64,000 nucleotides of DNA from Blastocatellia bacterium (GTDB taxonomy: Bacteria; Acidobacteriota; Blastocatellia; HR10; J050), in contig JANWZE010000133.1 in assembly GCA_025054955.1 (NCBI GenBank), positions 1-64,000 of the forward strand. The letters are read 5' to 3'. A program made the translations under genes and the position numbers. Within the stretch, counting starts at the first letter, position 1. The number at the start of each line of letters is the position of its first letter. Shown here one piece after another: positions 7,619 through 18,984 of the stretch. The notes under the pieces were generated by a model. The model saw only the letters and a program-made list of their open reading frames with translations, was not told the origin of the DNA and did not search any database.

Positions 7619-10123
7619 ATGGCAAGATCGGCTGTTAAACTGTCGCCTAGCCAACCCACGCCACCCTCTGCGACCAGCCATCGGCGTGCTGATGAGCTGG
7701 TCGGAATTGGGCTGCTGGTGATGTCGTTGGCCTTGTTGTTGAGCTTGATCAGCTTCAACCCGCAGGATGCCGCCTGGAACGTGGCTGCGCCAGCGCATCA
7801 AACAAGCAATTGGATTGGCAAAGCTGGCGCCTACGTGGCTGATGTGGTTCTTCAAACGTGTGGTTTGACCGCCTACCTGTTGCCATTGTTTTTCCTCTAT
7901 CTGGGCTGGCTCAAGTTGCGTAGCCGCGATGTCCGGGCTGTGATGACCCGTTCGCTTGGGTGGATGGCTTGCTGTCTGTCGTTGGCTGCCTTGCTGGCAT
8001 TGTTCTTCCCCAGCACGTTTGTATTTGAGAATATTCGGGTCGGTGGACTGCTCGGATTGCTCGTCGCCACGGGACTGGCCTCGTACTTAAACACGGTTGG
8101 CGCCGCGTTGGTTTTGGTGACGGCGCTCCTGCTAATGCTGATTGTCACTGCCAATATCTCGTTTGTCGAACAAGTAGACCGGTTGCTGCCGCGCCTGTCT
8201 CAGCTTGTGAGACGGTGGAAGCTGCCGACGCTCTCACCGTCTACCTGGCAGACTCTCACTGAGCAGGTTGAGCATGAGCTGTTGCTTGATGAATCACTTG
8301 ATTCGGCTGTGAGTCCGCCACGAGTCAGAACTGAGCAATCACCATCAGAGCGAACAAAGCCCGCACAAGCAGCCTCGCCGCCCATCGTGCCATCAGGGGC
8401 AGCCAAAGCGTCAACCCCGCAGACCAAGTCTGCAACGCCGTCGCCGGCCGCTGATGTACCTGTTGCGGGTGACGTGGCCAGCAGCGCCCAGGCCGTGCCG
8501 TCACCTGTTGAAACGCCGTTGAAGACGGAAGTAGCCCAGATGTTGTCAACGGCAACCATACAGTCCAGGCCCGAAGAGAAGCCCTCGGAGGCTGCTCACA
8601 AAGCAGAAAGGCTGACCAAATCGGCGAAATCGGCGTTCATACTGCCATCGGTCAATCTGCTCAAAGAGCCAGTTCATACTCCTGAGTCAACCGAGCAGGA
8701 GCAGCAAGAGCTGCTGCGACGAGCTCAACAGTTGGCGTTGCGTTGCAGTGAATTTTCTGTGACCGGACAGGTACAGCAAATCAGTCCAGGACCAGTGGTC
8801 ACTACATTTGAGTTCAAGCCTGACCCCGGCGTCAAGTATAGCCGCATTACCAGTCTGGCTGATGATTTGTGTCTGGCGCTGGAAGCCGAGCATATCCGCA
8901 TAGACCGCATCGCCGGCAAGTCAACGGTTGGCATTGAGGTGCCAAACAAGCATCCTGAGATTATTTATTTGCGGGAACTGATCGAATCGCGCAAGTATCA
9001 AACGTCACGTTCCAAGCTGACCATCGCGCTGGGGAAATTGATTGACGGCAGCATTTACATCACTGATCTGGCGCGCATGCCGCATCTGCTGATTGCTGGC
9101 GCGACCGGCGCTGGCAAATCCATGACGTTGAACGCCATCATCTGCTCCTTGTTGTACAAGGCCACACCCGATGAGGTGCGGTTCATTTTGATTGACCCGA
9201 AGCGATTAGAATTGGGCCTCTATGAAGGTATTCCTCACCTGCTGACGCCGATCGTCATGGACCCCAAACGAGCGGCCAATGCGCTGAAGTGGGCTGTCAG
9301 TCAAATGGAGGATCGGTACCGGCTGCTGGCCAGCGTCGGCGTGCGCAACATTGATCAGTTTAACAAAGAAGTGCAAACCTCAGGCGGACGATTGTTGCTC
9401 AGCGATGAATCGGAGCGCGCTGAACTGAAGCCGCTGCCTTACATTGTCATCATCATTGACGAATTGGCCGATCTCATGATGGTTGCCTCCAACGACGTTG
9501 AGACCTCTATTACGCGACTGGCTCAAATGGCTCGCGCTGTCGGGATTCATCTGATCCTCACGACGCAGCGCCCCTCGGTTGACGTGATCACCGGCTTGAT
9601 CAAAGCCAATTTCCCCTGCCGGATTGCCTTCCGCGTCGCCAGCAAAATAGATTCGCGGACAATCATTGACACCAATGGCGCTGAACAACTGCTGGGTCGT
9701 GGCGATATGTTGTTCTTGCCGCCGGGGACGGCACGGCTGGTCCGGGTTCACGGCGCGTATGTAGACGAGGCAGACATCAACGCAATCGTGGATTTCGTCA
9801 AGTCGCAAGCCGCGCCGGAGTATGACGAGAGCATCCTGATGTCCGAAAAAGAGCGTCAAGAGCTGGCTGAGGGTGCCAGCGGTGCGCGCGATGAGCTGTA
9901 TCATGAAGCATTGAAGATCGTCGTGCAGATGGGACGCGCATCAACCTCTGTGCTACAACGCCGCTTGCGTATCGGCTATGGTCGCGCTGCCTCGATCATT
10001 GATGCGATGGAGCGCGATGGTTTTGTCGAACCGGCCAATGGCATGAAGCCGCGCGCCGTCACCAGCGCCGCGAAGGAATTTTACGCGCGGTTGATGGAGA
10101 TGGAACAAGAGCAAGCAGAGTGA
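7619..10123 (+). CDS. ftsK: DNA translocase FtsK/SpoIIIE
   Basis: An 834-residue membrane-anchored DNA pump that clears and aligns chromosomes at the septum. It has four or so hydrophobic segments in residues 25-185 and a Pro/Ala/Ser-rich linker (about 220-345). The motor follows with Walker A GATGAGKS (about 495-502), Walker B in IVIIIDELADLMM (about 609-621) and TTQRPSVDVITG. The C-terminal winged-helix gamma domain (about 765-825) contains YGRAASIIDAMERDG and would read polar DNA sequences. The linker is short, as in many non-enteric bacteria. It is co-directional with prfB (1 bp gap) and converges on pckG. Confidence 0.95.
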   Translation: MARSAVKLSPSQPTPPSATSHRRADELVGIGLLVMSLALLLSLISFNPQDAAWNVAAPAHQTSNWIGKAGAYVADVVLQTCGLTAYLLPLFFLYLGWLKLRSRDVRAVMTRSLGWMACCLSLAALLALFFPSTFVFENIRVGGLLGLLVATGLASYLNTVGAALVLVTALLLMLIVTANISFVEQVDRLLPRLSQLVRRWKLPTLSPSTWQTLTEQVEHELLLDESLDSAVSPPRVRTEQSPSERTKPAQAASPPIVPSGAAKASTPQTKSATPSPAADVPVAGDVASSAQAVPSPVETPLKTEVAQMLSTATIQSRPEEKPSEAAHKAERLTKSAKSAFILPSVNLLKEPVHTPESTEQEQQELLRRAQQLALRCSEFSVTGQVQQISPGPVVTTFEFKPDPGVKYSRITSLADDLCLALEAEHIRIDRIAGKSTVGIEVPNKHPEIIYLRELIESRKYQTSRSKLTIALGKLIDGSIYITDLARMPHLLIAGATGAGKSMTLNAIICSLLYKATPDEVRFILIDPKRLELGLYEGIPHLLTPIVMDPKRAANALKWAVSQMEDRYRLLASVGVRNIDQFNKEVQTSGGRLLLSDESERAELKPLPYIVIIIDELADLMMVASNDVETSITRLAQMARAVGIHLILTTQRPSVDVITGLIKANFPCRIAFRVASKIDSRTIIDTNGAEQLLGRGDMLFLPPGTARLVRVHGAYVDEADINAIVDFVKSQAAPEYDESILMSEKERQELAEGASGARDELYHEALKIVVQMGRASTSVLQRRLRIGYGRAASIIDAMERDGFVEPANGMKPRAVTSAAKEFYARLMEMEQEQAE

Positions 10124-10305
10124 CAACCCACAGTATTCGCGCGGGCTTGACCGTGCAATGCAGGCATCGTGTCCACTCATCCACAGAGAGACTCAACACG
10201 CTGATCGGTAAGAAGTGCGCCTGTTGATCGTGTTCGCTCACCCGCAGGTAGAGCAGCGAGCGGGCCGGTTTCAGTGGCTGCAACTGTCAACCGGGCGTCG
10301 GCTCA

Positions 10306-12051
10306 TCAGCTCAGCCGCTTGAGCAGTCGCGCATGTTCGTCCCACATCTGAGTTGGCAGGCGGTTGCCCAGCCGCTTGAAAAACTCACCGATGGCGCCGG
10401 CTTCTTCTTTCCATGCCGCGCGATCAACGGCAAGCAGTTGTTGGAGCGTTTCTCGGGAAATATCCAGGCCTTCGCAATCGAGCGCGGCCGGCGTGGGGAT
10501 ATACCCTATCGGTGTTTCCACCGCCTCGCCGCGATCATTGACGCGGTCAATGATCCACTTCAGCACACGCAAATTTTCGCCGAAGCCAGGCCATAGGAAT
10601 TTGCCACTCTCGTCTGTGCGGAACCAGTTCACATGGAAAATTTTTGGCATCCGCCAAGAGCGGGCGCCCATCGTCAGCCAGTGGCGTAGGTAATCGCCCA
10701 TGTTATAGCCGCAGAATGGGAGCATAGCCATCGGGTCGCGTCGTACAACGCCGACGGCGCCGGTTGCTGCCGCTGTCGTTTCCGAAGCCATGCCAGCGCC
10801 GACAAACACGCCATGCTGCCAATCAAATGACTGGTACACAAGCGGTGCCAATCGAGCTCGCCGTCCGCCAAAGATGATCGCTGAAATCGGCACGCCCTGC
10901 GGGTTCTCCCATTCGGGGGATATGCTGGGGCATTGCGCCGCCGGCGCGGTGAAGCGAGCGTTGGGGTGAGCGGCTTTGCTGTTGTTGCCGGGTTTCCAAG
11001 GCTTGCCGCGCCAATCAATGGCTTGCTCTGGAGGTTCGCTCATACCTTCCCACCACGGCGTTCCATCCAGGGTCAGCGCCGTGTTGGTGAAGATCGAGTT
11101 GGATGACAGCGTCAACATGGCGTTCGGATTCGTCTTCATGCTGGTTCCCGGCGCTACGCCGAAGAATCCGGCTTCCGGATTGACAGCCCAGAGTCGTCCG
11201 TCCGCCCCAATTCGCAACCACGCAATGTCGTCACCAACTGTCCAGACTTTGTAGCCGTTGAGCGCCGCAGGTGGGATCAACATCGCCAGATTCGTTTTTC
11301 CGCAGGCGCTGGGGAACGCGCCCGTCATGTAGGTGACTTGCCCATCCGGCGCTTCGACGCCGACGATCAACATGTGTTCAGCCATCCATCCTTCGTCACG
11401 GCCTTCCACGCTGGCAATGCGCAGCGCATGACACTTCTTGGCAAGTAACGCATTGCCTCCATAGCCTGAGCCGATGCTCAGGATCAGCCTCTCATCAGGC
11501 AGGTGACAGATGTAGCGACGTTCCGGGCTCAAATCGCCCAGCGAATGCAGCCCTCTAACAAAATCGCTCGAGTTGCCCAAATGCTCCAGCGCCACCCGAC
11601 CCATCCGTGTCATGATGCGCATATTGACCACGACGTAGGGACTATCCGTAATCTCCACGCCGACGCGCGCAAACGGCGAACCCACAGGCCCCATCAGATA
11701 CGGCACGACATACATGGTTCGGCCTCGCATCGAACCGTCGTAGAGCTTGCAGATACGCTGGCGAACTTCCTCCGGCGACATCCAGTTGTTGGTTGGGCCA
11801 GTATCCTCTCGATGCGGCGTGCTGATGAACGTCAGATGCTCGGTCCGTGCTACATCAGTTGGGTCACTTCGGTGCAAATAGCAGTTGGGATATTTCTCAT
11901 GATTGAGCGGGATCAATGTCCCGGCGTCAGTCATCTCCCGAATGAGCTTGTTGTATTCTTCGTCGGAGCCGTCACACCAATGAATGCGATCAGGATGAGT
12001 TTGTGTGGCGACCTCGTTAACCCACCGCGTGAGCGTCGTGTTTGTTGCCAT
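10306..12051 (-). CDS. pckG: phosphoenolpyruvate carboxykinase (GTP)
   Basis: A 581-residue enzyme interconverting oxaloacetate plus GTP with PEP plus CO2, the entry to gluconeogenesis. The P-loop region [12 protein letters not shown] with the active-site cysteine, the FGGRRA motif and [19 protein letters not shown] are typical of the GTP-dependent class rather than the ATP class. Family length is about 600. GAGGAG lies just before the ATG and a good promoter lies 25-53 bp upstream. The next genes upstream on the same strand encode 2-oxoglutarate dehydrogenase, so this stretch is central carbon metabolism. Confidence 0.96.
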   Translation of the reverse strand: MATNTTLTRWVNEVATQTHPDRIHWCDGSDEEYNKLIREMTDAGTLIPLNHEKYPNCYLHRSDPTDVARTEHLTFISTPHREDTGPTNNWMSPEEVRQRICKLYDGSMRGRTMYVVPYLMGPVGSPFARVGVEITDSPYVVVNMRIMTRMGRVALEHLGNSSDFVRGLHSLGDLSPERRYICHLPDERLILSIGSGYGGNALLAKKCHALRIASVEGRDEGWMAEHMLIVGVEAPDGQVTYMTGAFPSACGKTNLAMLIPPAALNGYKVWTVGDDIAWLRIGADGRLWAVNPEAGFFGVAPGTSMKTNPNAMLTLSSNSIFTNTALTLDGTPWWEGMSEPPEQAIDWRGKPWKPGNNSKAAHPNARFTAPAAQCPSISPEWENPQGVPISAIIFGGRRARLAPLVYQSFDWQHGVFVGAGMASETTAAATGAVGVVRRDPMAMLPFCGYNMGDYLRHWLTMGARSWRMPKIFHVNWFRTDESGKFLWPGFGENLRVLKWIIDRVNDRGEAVETPIGYIPTPAALDCEGLDISRETLQQLLAVDRAAWKEEAGAIGEFFKRLGNRLPTQMWDEHARLLKRLS

Positions 12052-12075
12052 GAGTAGCTCCTCTTTGAGCCGGTT

Positions 12076-12104
12076 ATTCTAGCGAGGCCATCGAAGTTAA
12101 TCAA
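12076..12104 (-). promoter_or_regulatory. promoter for pckG
   Basis: On the minus strand TTGATT (12104-12099) and TAGAAT (12081-12076) are separated by 17 bp. The start codon is at 12051, giving a leader of about 20 nt with a GAGGAG ribosome binding site. Confidence 0.6.
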
Positions 12105-12163
12105 ATTGCCTGCGCCCTGGGTTCCGCTCAGGACGAGCGACGAGCAGGCGAGGCCCGCTGGGC

Positions 12164-12269
12164 GATTTGGCGAGTGTCCACACCGGCTTGCTACTTACCA
12201 GCCCATCCCCACGCGCGGTGGGGAGAACGATACTGTCCGATTTGGCGAGTGTCCACACCGGCTTGCTAC
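12164..12269. repeat. perfect 31-bp direct repeat pair with a hairpin between
   Basis: Positions 12164-12194 and 12239-12269 are identical over 31 bases (GATTTGGCGAGTGTCCACAC and on to GGCTTGCTAC), offset 75 bp. The 44-bp spacer contains a perfect hairpin, CCCCAC/GTGGGG with loop GCGCG, at 12207-12223. It lies between sucB (end) and pckG (start), both on the minus strand. The hairpin has no T-tract, so I do not call it a terminator. Confidence 0.9.
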
Positions 12270-12280
12270 GCGTTCAACAA

Positions 12281-13486
12281 TCACGTTTCCAGGAAGAGTG
12301 ACTCTGGGTCTTCGATGAGCTGTTTCACCCGCATGAGGAAGCGCACGGATTCCCGCCCATCCACAATACGATGATCGTAGCTGAGCGCGACATACATCAT
12401 CGGGCGAATGACGACTTGCCCGTTCATCGCAATCGGCCGCTCTTCGATCTTGTGCAGGCCCAGGATGCCGACCTGTGGCGGATTCAAAATCGGTGTGCTG
12501 AGCATCGAGCCATAGACGCCGCCATTGCTGATGGTGAATGTTCCGCCGCGCAGGTCGTCGAGCGTCAGGGTTCCGTCTTCGGCTTTTTGCGCGAATCCCT
12601 TGATGGCTTTTTCGATCTCAACAATTGACATGCGGTCGGCGTCGCGAAGCACCGGCACGACCAAGCCCTCTGAAGCGCCAATCGCCACGCCGATGTCGTA
12701 GTAACGCTTCAGCACGATTTCGTCGCCTTGAATTTCAGCATTCAGTTGTGGAATCTCTTTCAACGCGCCGATCACCGCTTTGACGAAAAACGAGACGATC
12801 CCCAATCCGGTCCCGTACCGCTGTTTGAAAATTTCTTTGCGGCGGTTGCGAATATCAATGACAGCGGTCATATCCACTTCATTGAAGGTGGTCAGCATGG
12901 CCGCCGTGTGCTGAGCTTCGACCAGACGACGAGCAATCGTTTGTCGCCGGCGAGACATGCGCACACGTTCTTCCAGCGCAGAGCGATCAGTGGTCGGCGA
13001 TTGAAGGGTTGGCTGTGGCTGGCGCTCGGTGGTGTGCAGTGGTGGTGGCGGCGGCGACGGCGATGGCGGCAGTCCTGCCGCGATACTCAGATTGTGCTCG
13101 TAAGCGTATCGTCGAGCAGTGGGCGTGGGACGCGCGGCAACGATGATCGGCGGCGGTGGTGATGGCCCCGCTTGTGCAGGCGGCATGGCGGCTGGCTCGG
13201 CGACAATTCTTGAGTCATCTTTCATTGGCGAGGTGAGTGAGGCAACCGGCATCTCCTCGACGATGCCGAGCACATCACCAATACGAACATCTTCGCCGGC
13301 TCGGCGCTCAATGCGGGCGAGGATGCCAGCGTGTTCCGACCCCACTTCCAGATTGACCTTATCGGTTTCCAGTTCTACGAGCGGTTCACCAGCCGCAACA
13401 GGTTCGCCCTCTTGTTTCAACCAACGAGAGACTGTGGCTTCGACAATGGATTCGCCTAGCTCAGGCACAAGGATTTGAATCGCCAT
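12281..13486 (-). CDS. sucB: dihydrolipoyllysine-residue succinyltransferase (2-oxoglutarate dehydrogenase E2)
   Basis: A 401-residue E2 core. The lipoyl domain (1-78) carries ETDKVNLEV with lipoyl Lys43. A Pro-rich linker follows, then the 2-oxoacid dehydrogenase acyltransferase domain (about 170-400) with the catalytic SYDHRIVDG motif near residue 372. The peripheral-subunit-binding domain looks incomplete: only the first half ([17 protein letters not shown]) is present before a Pro/Ser-rich run, and the usual GTGxGGRVxKxDV half is missing. It transfers succinyl from lipoate to CoA in the TCA cycle. It starts 16 bp after sucA. No E3 gene is in the window. Confidence 0.93.
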   Translation of the reverse strand: MAIQILVPELGESIVEATVSRWLKQEGEPVAAGEPLVELETDKVNLEVGSEHAGILARIERRAGEDVRIGDVLGIVEEMPVASLTSPMKDDSRIVAEPAAMPPAQAGPSPPPPIIVAARPTPTARRYAYEHNLSIAAGLPPSPSPPPPPLHTTERQPQPTLQSPTTDRSALEERVRMSRRRQTIARRLVEAQHTAAMLTTFNEVDMTAVIDIRNRRKEIFKQRYGTGLGIVSFFVKAVIGALKEIPQLNAEIQGDEIVLKRYYDIGVAIGASEGLVVPVLRDADRMSIVEIEKAIKGFAQKAEDGTLTLDDLRGGTFTISNGGVYGSMLSTPILNPPQVGILGLHKIEERPIAMNGQVVIRPMMYVALSYDHRIVDGRESVRFLMRVKQLIEDPESLFLET

Positions 13487-13502
13487 AGGCTGTTCTCCAT
13501 AC

Positions 13503-16295
13503 TCAGGTCATTTTTAGCCAGACACGCTCATCTGTGCTTACACTCGAATCAAGGCGCAGTGCCTGCTGAATCAATGCCTGTTGGTTCATGATGTGCCAGG
13601 CCATCGAACCTTCCGAAGGGCTGGCGCTGGCCGGACGACCAATATACCGTAGCGGGCAACAACCTTCGATCAGCGCCAGCAGACGCGGCCTGGCGAACGT
13701 CCAAGCTCCCATATTCTCCGGCTCTTCTTGCAGCCAGACAATCTCTTCCACCTTGGCATATTGTTGTATGAGCTGGCGAAGCTCTATCGTCGGAAACGGA
13801 TAAAGCTGCTCGACGCGGGCGATGGCAATGGACGCGTTGTCAGATTGTGACCGGCTGGCCATCAGGTCCACATAGACTTTTCCACTACAGAGAATCAGCC
13901 GGCGGATGCGTTCGGGTTGTTGCCGAGCGTGTGGGTCGTCAATGACCGGTTGCCACTGACCTTGCACAAAATCACGCGGGCAAGAGGCCACCAGCGGATG
14001 ACGCAACAGGCTCTTGGGCGTCATCACGATCAGCGGCAGTGGGTCCGTTTCTAGCAGATGCGCCTGCCGGCGCAACAGGTGAAAATACTGCGCGGCGCTG
14101 GTACAGTTGGCCAACCGCAGATTGGTTTCGGCTGCTAGTTGGAGGAACCGTTCGATACGGCCTGAAGAATGATCCGGCCCTTGGCCTTCATACCCATGCG
14201 GCAGCAGCAAGACAAGTGATGGCGTTTGTCCCCATTTGGCTCGAGCTGAGACAATGAACTCGTCAATCACCACCTGAGCGACATTGATGAAGTCGCCGTA
14301 TTGCGCTTCCCACAGCACGAGCCGCCGGGGCGCTTGCACGTTGTAACCGAACTCAAAAGCCACCGTCGCGACTTCTGACAAAGGGCTGTTGTGAACTTCA
14401 AACGCTGCGTTGGCTTGCGGCAGCGCTTGCAGCGGCACGAAGCGTTGACCAGTTTGAACGTCATAGAAGACGCAATGACGCTGACTGAATGTGCCCCGTT
14501 CGACATCCTGACCGGTCAGTCGAATCGCGATGCCATCGGCCAAAATCGTCGCAAACGCCAGTTGTTCGGCCCACGCCCATTCAATCGAGGGGGTATCCAG
14601 CTCGTCCAATAGATGGTGTCGTCGTTGCATCGCCCGCGCAATTTTCGGATGGAGCTCAAACCCCGTTGGCGCCTCCAGCAGCGAGTGGTGAAGCTGGCGC
14701 AACAGCTCCAGCGAAACGGCTGTCTCCACGCGACGCGCGGCTCCGGGTGGCGGTGGCGCCGGCTTAGGTTCGACCAGATCATGTTCAGGTTTGAGTGATT
14801 CCATCACCTGCTGAAGGGCATCCATGTGACGCCGTACCATGCTATCGGGCGTTTCCGCCGAAATCAGTTGACGTGAACGCAGCCTTTCAGCCCACTGCTG
14901 GCGAACGGTTGGATGACGAGCGATACGCTGATACATCAACGGTTGCGTGAAACTCGGCTCATCCCCTTCATTGTGGCCATGACGGCGATACCCAACGAGG
15001 TCAATGAGGAAGTCCTTGGAGAAACGCGCGCGAAAAGCGACAGCCATTCGCGCAGCCTCAATGCAGGCTTCTACGTCATCAGCATTCACATGAACGATAG
15101 GAATTTGGAACCCTTTGGCCAGATCGCTTGCGTAAAGCGTGCTGCGGCCAGACTCAGCAGGCGTTGTATAGCCCAATTGATTGTTGGCGATGATGTGAAT
15201 CGTGCCGCCGGTGCTGTAGCCGGCCAGACGCGACAGATTCAACGTTTCGGCAACGACGCCCTGCCCAGGGAACGCTGCATCGCCGTGAATCAAGATAGGC
15301 AGCGTCTTCATACTATCAAATTGCGGTGCGCCCGCCGCCTCAGCCCTGGTGCCCGCCGCGCGAGCCATGCCTTGGATAACCGGGTTGACAAATTCCAGGT
15401 GGCTGGGATTCGGCGCCAGGCTGATGGTCAGATCAACCTGCTGGCCCTCGCCAATCGCCCGCCGCGCGCCTTTGTGATATTTGACATCGCCTGTCCAGCC
15501 GGCATATTCACGAATATCATGCGCGATCGGGTCTTTGAATTCGGCCAGGATTTGCCGGTAAGGTTTGTTCAAAACATGGGCCAGAACGTTTAACCGACCA
15601 CGATGCGCCATGCCAATCAGGATGTGATGAATTTCCAGTTCGGCTGCCTCACCCACCAGTTCATCCAAAATCGGAATCAGCATATCCAGGCCTTCAATGG
15701 AGAAGCGCGTCTTGCCAGGGAAGACGCGGTGAAGGAATTGCTCGAAGGCTTCCACTTGTGTGAGTCGGTCAAGCAACTGAATCGGATCGAACGGATCATA
15801 AGGGGGACGAAAGCGTCTGGATTCGGTCATCTGACGAAGCCACTGGCGTTCTTCCGGGACACGCAGGTGAGCAAAATCGTATCCGCTGCTGGAGCAATAA
15901 ATCTGACGCAAGGCGCGTATAGCATCGAGCGCAGTAGGCGATTGCTCACCGAGCGGGCCGTCAATAATCTGACCGGGAAGCTGTTGCAGGTCATGTTCAG
16001 TTAGGTTGTATGTTCCGAGTTCCAGCTCAGGATCGCCGCGCGGGGGACTGCCAAGCGGGTCTAGTTGAGCCGCGAGGTGGCCGAACTTGCGAATCGCTTG
16101 AGCCAGGTTGACAGCGGCCACAATTTTTTCGGGAACGGCCGCGGCCACCTGTTGCATCCCGTCGTCGGCCGGTTGCCAGTGATCGAAGACGGCGCGAATC
16201 GCCGGATCAACCGAGAGTGGATCATGACGGTATCGCTCATAAAGTTCGAGCACGTAACCGGCATTGACCCCGTGAAATTCTTTCCAGAGATTCAT
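13503..16295 (-). CDS. sucA: 2-oxoglutarate dehydrogenase E1 component
   Basis: About 930 residues, close to the family length of 933. The N-terminus [20 protein letters not shown] is typical of E1o, and [28 protein letters not shown] and the pyrimidine-domain [14 protein letters not shown] complete the thiamine-diphosphate enzyme. It decarboxylates 2-oxoglutarate and succinylates E2 lipoate. The frame is open to an ATG at 16316, but I place the start at 16295. The conserved N-terminus begins there, and a near-consensus promoter puts transcription initiation at about 16298, downstream of the earlier ATG. That would make the mRNA almost leaderless. Confidence 0.95.
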   Translation of the reverse strand: MNLWKEFHGVNAGYVLELYERYRHDPLSVDPAIRAVFDHWQPADDGMQQVAAAVPEKIVAAVNLAQAIRKFGHLAAQLDPLGSPPRGDPELELGTYNLTEHDLQQLPGQIIDGPLGEQSPTALDAIRALRQIYCSSSGYDFAHLRVPEERQWLRQMTESRRFRPPYDPFDPIQLLDRLTQVEAFEQFLHRVFPGKTRFSIEGLDMLIPILDELVGEAAELEIHHILIGMAHRGRLNVLAHVLNKPYRQILAEFKDPIAHDIREYAGWTGDVKYHKGARRAIGEGQQVDLTISLAPNPSHLEFVNPVIQGMARAAGTRAEAAGAPQFDSMKTLPILIHGDAAFPGQGVVAETLNLSRLAGYSTGGTIHIIANNQLGYTTPAESGRSTLYASDLAKGFQIPIVHVNADDVEACIEAARMAVAFRARFSKDFLIDLVGYRRHGHNEGDEPSFTQPLMYQRIARHPTVRQQWAERLRSRQLISAETPDSMVRRHMDALQQVMESLKPEHDLVEPKPAPPPPGAARRVETAVSLELLRQLHHSLLEAPTGFELHPKIARAMQRRHHLLDELDTPSIEWAWAEQLAFATILADGIAIRLTGQDVERGTFSQRHCVFYDVQTGQRFVPLQALPQANAAFEVHNSPLSEVATVAFEFGYNVQAPRRLVLWEAQYGDFINVAQVVIDEFIVSARAKWGQTPSLVLLLPHGYEGQGPDHSSGRIERFLQLAAETNLRLANCTSAAQYFHLLRRQAHLLETDPLPLIVMTPKSLLRHPLVASCPRDFVQGQWQPVIDDPHARQQPERIRRLILCSGKVYVDLMASRSQSDNASIAIARVEQLYPFPTIELRQLIQQYAKVEEIVWLQEEPENMGAWTFARPRLLALIEGCCPLRYIGRPASASPSEGSMAWHIMNQQALIQQALRLDSSVSTDERVWLKMT

Positions 16296-16304
16296 GGCCG
16301 ATGA

Positions 16305-16332
16305 ATCATAACGCAAACCGAATCCATGTCAA
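16305..16332 (-). promoter_or_regulatory. near-consensus promoter for sucA-sucB
   Basis: On the minus strand TTGACA (16332-16327) and TATGAT (16310-16305) are separated by 16 bp. The -10 box overlaps the codons after the upstream ATG (16316). The predicted transcript start is 16297-16299, within a few bases of ATG 16295. Confidence 0.6.
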
Positions 16333-16438
16333 AGCGGGCCAACGACTGCGTTGTGCCATTCTTTCTGGGTTGACGCGACGGGTTCATGTTGATCGCAAGA
16401 GATGCTTGACAGCACAGCGAGATCCTACTGGCTGTCAT

Positions 16439-16467
16439 TTGACAGCGTTCAAGCAAAATAGTATGTT
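16439..16467 (+). promoter_or_regulatory. promoter for the cysS operon
   Basis: TTGACA at 16439-16444 and TATGTT at 16462-16467 are separated by 17 bp. It lies 75 bp before the cysS ATG, in the divergent gap with sucA. Confidence 0.6.
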
Positions 16468-16542
16468 CACTGCCTATCGGCATATCACAGGATTATTGGC
16501 TGTGCAATGGAACCAGACTTCAAGAGAAGCAGGACGTGATAT

Positions 16543-17937
16543 ATGTTGAGGGTTCATAATACACTGACGGGAAAACTCGAAGAATTTAAACCGCTGGACG
16601 GGCACACAGTGCGCATGTATTCATGCGGATTGACTGTCTATGATTATGGCCACATCGGTAATTTCCGCACGTTCGTCTCCGTGGACGTTCTACGGCGGTA
16701 TTTGAAATACAAGGGCTACAAGCTCATCCACGTGATGAATTATACCGATGTGGATGATAATACGATCAACCGCGCACACCGCGAAGGCGTCTCGCTACGC
16801 GAGTTGACCGAGCGATATATTGAAGCGTTCCTTCAAGACATGAAGACGCTCAACCTGGAGCAGCCGGAGATCATGCCGCGCGCCACAGAGCATATTCCTG
16901 AAATGGTGGAGCTGGTCAAACGGCTGCAAGCGAACGGTCACACCTACACCGCCGACGGCTCAGTTTATTATCGTATCGCCACATTTCCTGAATACGGGAA
17001 ACTCTCCAAGATCAACCTGGCCGGCAATCGGCCTGGGGCGCGCATTGATGCCGATAAGTATGACAAGGAAGACGCTCGCGATTTTGTGCTGTGGAAAGCG
17101 CGCAAGGAAGAGTATGAAGCTTACTGGGAGACGGAGATTGGCGTTGGGCGACCCGGCTGGCATCTGGAGTGCTCGGCCATGTCCATGAAATATCTGGGCG
17201 AGACGTTTGATATTCACTGCGGCGGCGTTGATCTGATCTTTCCGCACCACGAGAACGAAATTGCCCAAAGCGAGGGCGCCACGGGACAGCCTTTTGTGCG
17301 GTACTGGTTGCATACCGAATTCCTCCAAGTTGAGGGCGAGAAGATGTCCAAGTCGCTGGGCAATTTTTATACGGTGCGCGATTTGGTTGATCGTGGGTTT
17401 GATCCGATGGCCATCCGCTACGCGCTGTTGTCGGTGCCATACCGTAAGCAACTGAATTTCACTTTTGACGGACTCCGCGCAGCCGAGAATACGCTGCGGA
17501 GTCTGCGCGATTTCCGCTGGGCCTTGCGGCAGGCGCACTGCCAGCCCGGTTCGCACCCGGCTATCGCGGCAGCCGTCCAGAAAGCGCAGGATGACTTCGA
17601 GGCCGGCATGGATGATGATTTGAACACGGCGCAGGCGCTGGCGGCCATTCATAAGCTGGTGCGCGATGTGAACATTGTGCTGACGCGAGGCGAACTGCGC
17701 GATGATGATCGCCACGCCGTCCTTCAGGCGCTCGACCGCTTCGATACAGTGCTGGGTGTGCTCGGAGAGGAGCAGGCGCAGATGCTTGACAGCGAGATCG
17801 AGGCCTTGCTACGAGAACGCGCGCAGGCCCGCGCCGCCCGTGATTTCGCTCGCGCCGATCAAATCCGCGATTTGCTGACGGCGCGCGGCATCATCCTCGA
17901 AGACACCAAACAAGGCACGCGGTGGAAGCGCAAATAG
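16543..17937 (+). CDS. cysS: cysteinyl-tRNA synthetase
   Basis: A 464-residue class I aminoacyl-tRNA synthetase charging tRNA-Cys. It contains the HIGH-type motif GHIGNFRTF (near residue 36), the zinc-ligand region with CGLTVYD and [18 protein letters not shown], and the KMSKS motif EKMSKSLGN (about 265). Length matches the family. The stop TAG is directly followed by the ATG of the next gene, so it leads a four-gene operon ending in glyA. Confidence 0.96.
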   Translation: MLRVHNTLTGKLEEFKPLDGHTVRMYSCGLTVYDYGHIGNFRTFVSVDVLRRYLKYKGYKLIHVMNYTDVDDNTINRAHREGVSLRELTERYIEAFLQDMKTLNLEQPEIMPRATEHIPEMVELVKRLQANGHTYTADGSVYYRIATFPEYGKLSKINLAGNRPGARIDADKYDKEDARDFVLWKARKEEYEAYWETEIGVGRPGWHLECSAMSMKYLGETFDIHCGGVDLIFPHHENEIAQSEGATGQPFVRYWLHTEFLQVEGEKMSKSLGNFYTVRDLVDRGFDPMAIRYALLSVPYRKQLNFTFDGLRAAENTLRSLRDFRWALRQAHCQPGSHPAIAAAVQKAQDDFEAGMDDDLNTAQALAAIHKLVRDVNIVLTRGELRDDDRHAVLQALDRFDTVLGVLGEEQAQMLDSEIEALLRERAQARAARDFARADQIRDLLTARGIILEDTKQGTRWKRK

Positions 17938-18984
17938 ATGAACAAGTGGCTTTGGCTTGGACTCAAAATGGTGGTCAGCGCGGCCCTGCTCTTCGTGGTG
18001 CTGCGCCGCGTGGAAGCAGCTCAACTGCGAGCCATTTTGCATCAAGCGCACGTCGGTTACTTGGCCATCGCCGTCGGGCTTTATTGCCTGGGGCAACTGA
18101 TGTGCGCGTATCGTTGGAAAATCCTGATGCAGCCGGTTGGACTGAACCTCTCATACGGACAAGCGGCGAGCTTGTACTTTCTTGGTATGTTCTTCAACCT
18201 ATTCTTCCCAACGATGGTTGGCGGCGACGTGGTGAAAGTCTATTACGTAACGCGGGAAGGCAGCGATGTGCCGCGAGCCACCGCCAGCGTGTTGATGGAC
18301 CGTATCAGCGGGCTCTGTGCGCTGCTTTTGTTGGCGGTCGTAGTGGCTGGCGTCGCTGACGTGCGCTTCCTGCAGACGCCGCTATTGCCGCCCTTGCTGG
18401 GAATCTTTTTGTTGTTTGGTGCAGCCACCTTCACGTTGTTTCACGAACCGGCCTATCGGTGGCTTGCCAGTCTGTTTGAACGGTGGCGCGTGCGCAGGCT
18501 GGTGAACTTGACCGAGCAATTTCATCAAGCGTTCGCTTCGTATCGGCAATCGGTCGCTCCCGTCATCTTCGCCGTCGTGCTATCGCTGGTGTTTGATGTG
18601 GCGCTGATCAGTTTTGCTTATGTGGCCGCAGCGGCCATCGGCTGGCCGGTCGCGTTCAAGTATTTTTGTGTGTTCATTCCACTGATCGCCTTGATTGGCA
18701 TGATTCCCATCACAGTGTATGGATTTGGCCTGCGTGAGTATTCATTCGTCTTCTTTTTCTCGCAGGTTGGCATGTCACAGGAGGCGAGTTTGCTACTGGC
18801 ATTTCTGTTTTTCTTCATCGTTGTTGTAGCCAGTTTGCCGGGAGCTATCATTTACGTGGTTTACCGTACAAGTGGCGCAGCTTTGCCGATACCAAAGACA
18901 CCTCACACAGAACCCTCGAACCATTGCTTGCCTGCCACACCGATGTACGATAACATTGCTTCCCACCAACAGGAGCGATCATGA
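17938..18984 (+). CDS. flippase-like integral membrane protein (UPF0104 / lysylphosphatidylglycerol synthase TM family)
   Basis: A 348-residue polytopic membrane protein with about eight hydrophobic segments. It has the family features MNKWLWLGLKMVVSAALLF, RWKILMQPVGL, FFNLFFPTMVGGDVVKVYY and TVYGFGLREYSF. The FNLFFPTMVGGDVVK-type motif is characteristic of this family, which includes the membrane domain of MprF and proteins linked to glycolipid synthesis. There is no cytosolic transferase domain, so aminoacyl transfer is unlikely. The start abuts the cysS stop and the stop overlaps rpiB by four bases. The substrate is unknown. Confidence 0.8.
   Translation: MNKWLWLGLKMVVSAALLFVVLRRVEAAQLRAILHQAHVGYLAIAVGLYCLGQLMCAYRWKILMQPVGLNLSYGQAASLYFLGMFFNLFFPTMVGGDVVKVYYVTREGSDVPRATASVLMDRISGLCALLLLAVVVAGVADVRFLQTPLLPPLLGIFLLFGAATFTLFHEPAYRWLASLFERWRVRRLVNLTEQFHQAFASYRQSVAPVIFAVVLSLVFDVALISFAYVAAAAIGWPVAFKYFCVFIPLIALIGMIPITVYGFGLREYSFVFFFSQVGMSQEASLLLAFLFFFIVVVASLPGAIIYVVYRTSGAALPIPKTPHTEPSNHCLPATPMYDNIASHQQERS

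Noticed and set aside
10333-10693. Plus-strand frames opposite the end of pckG
   Set aside because: They are antisense shadows of a well-conserved gene.
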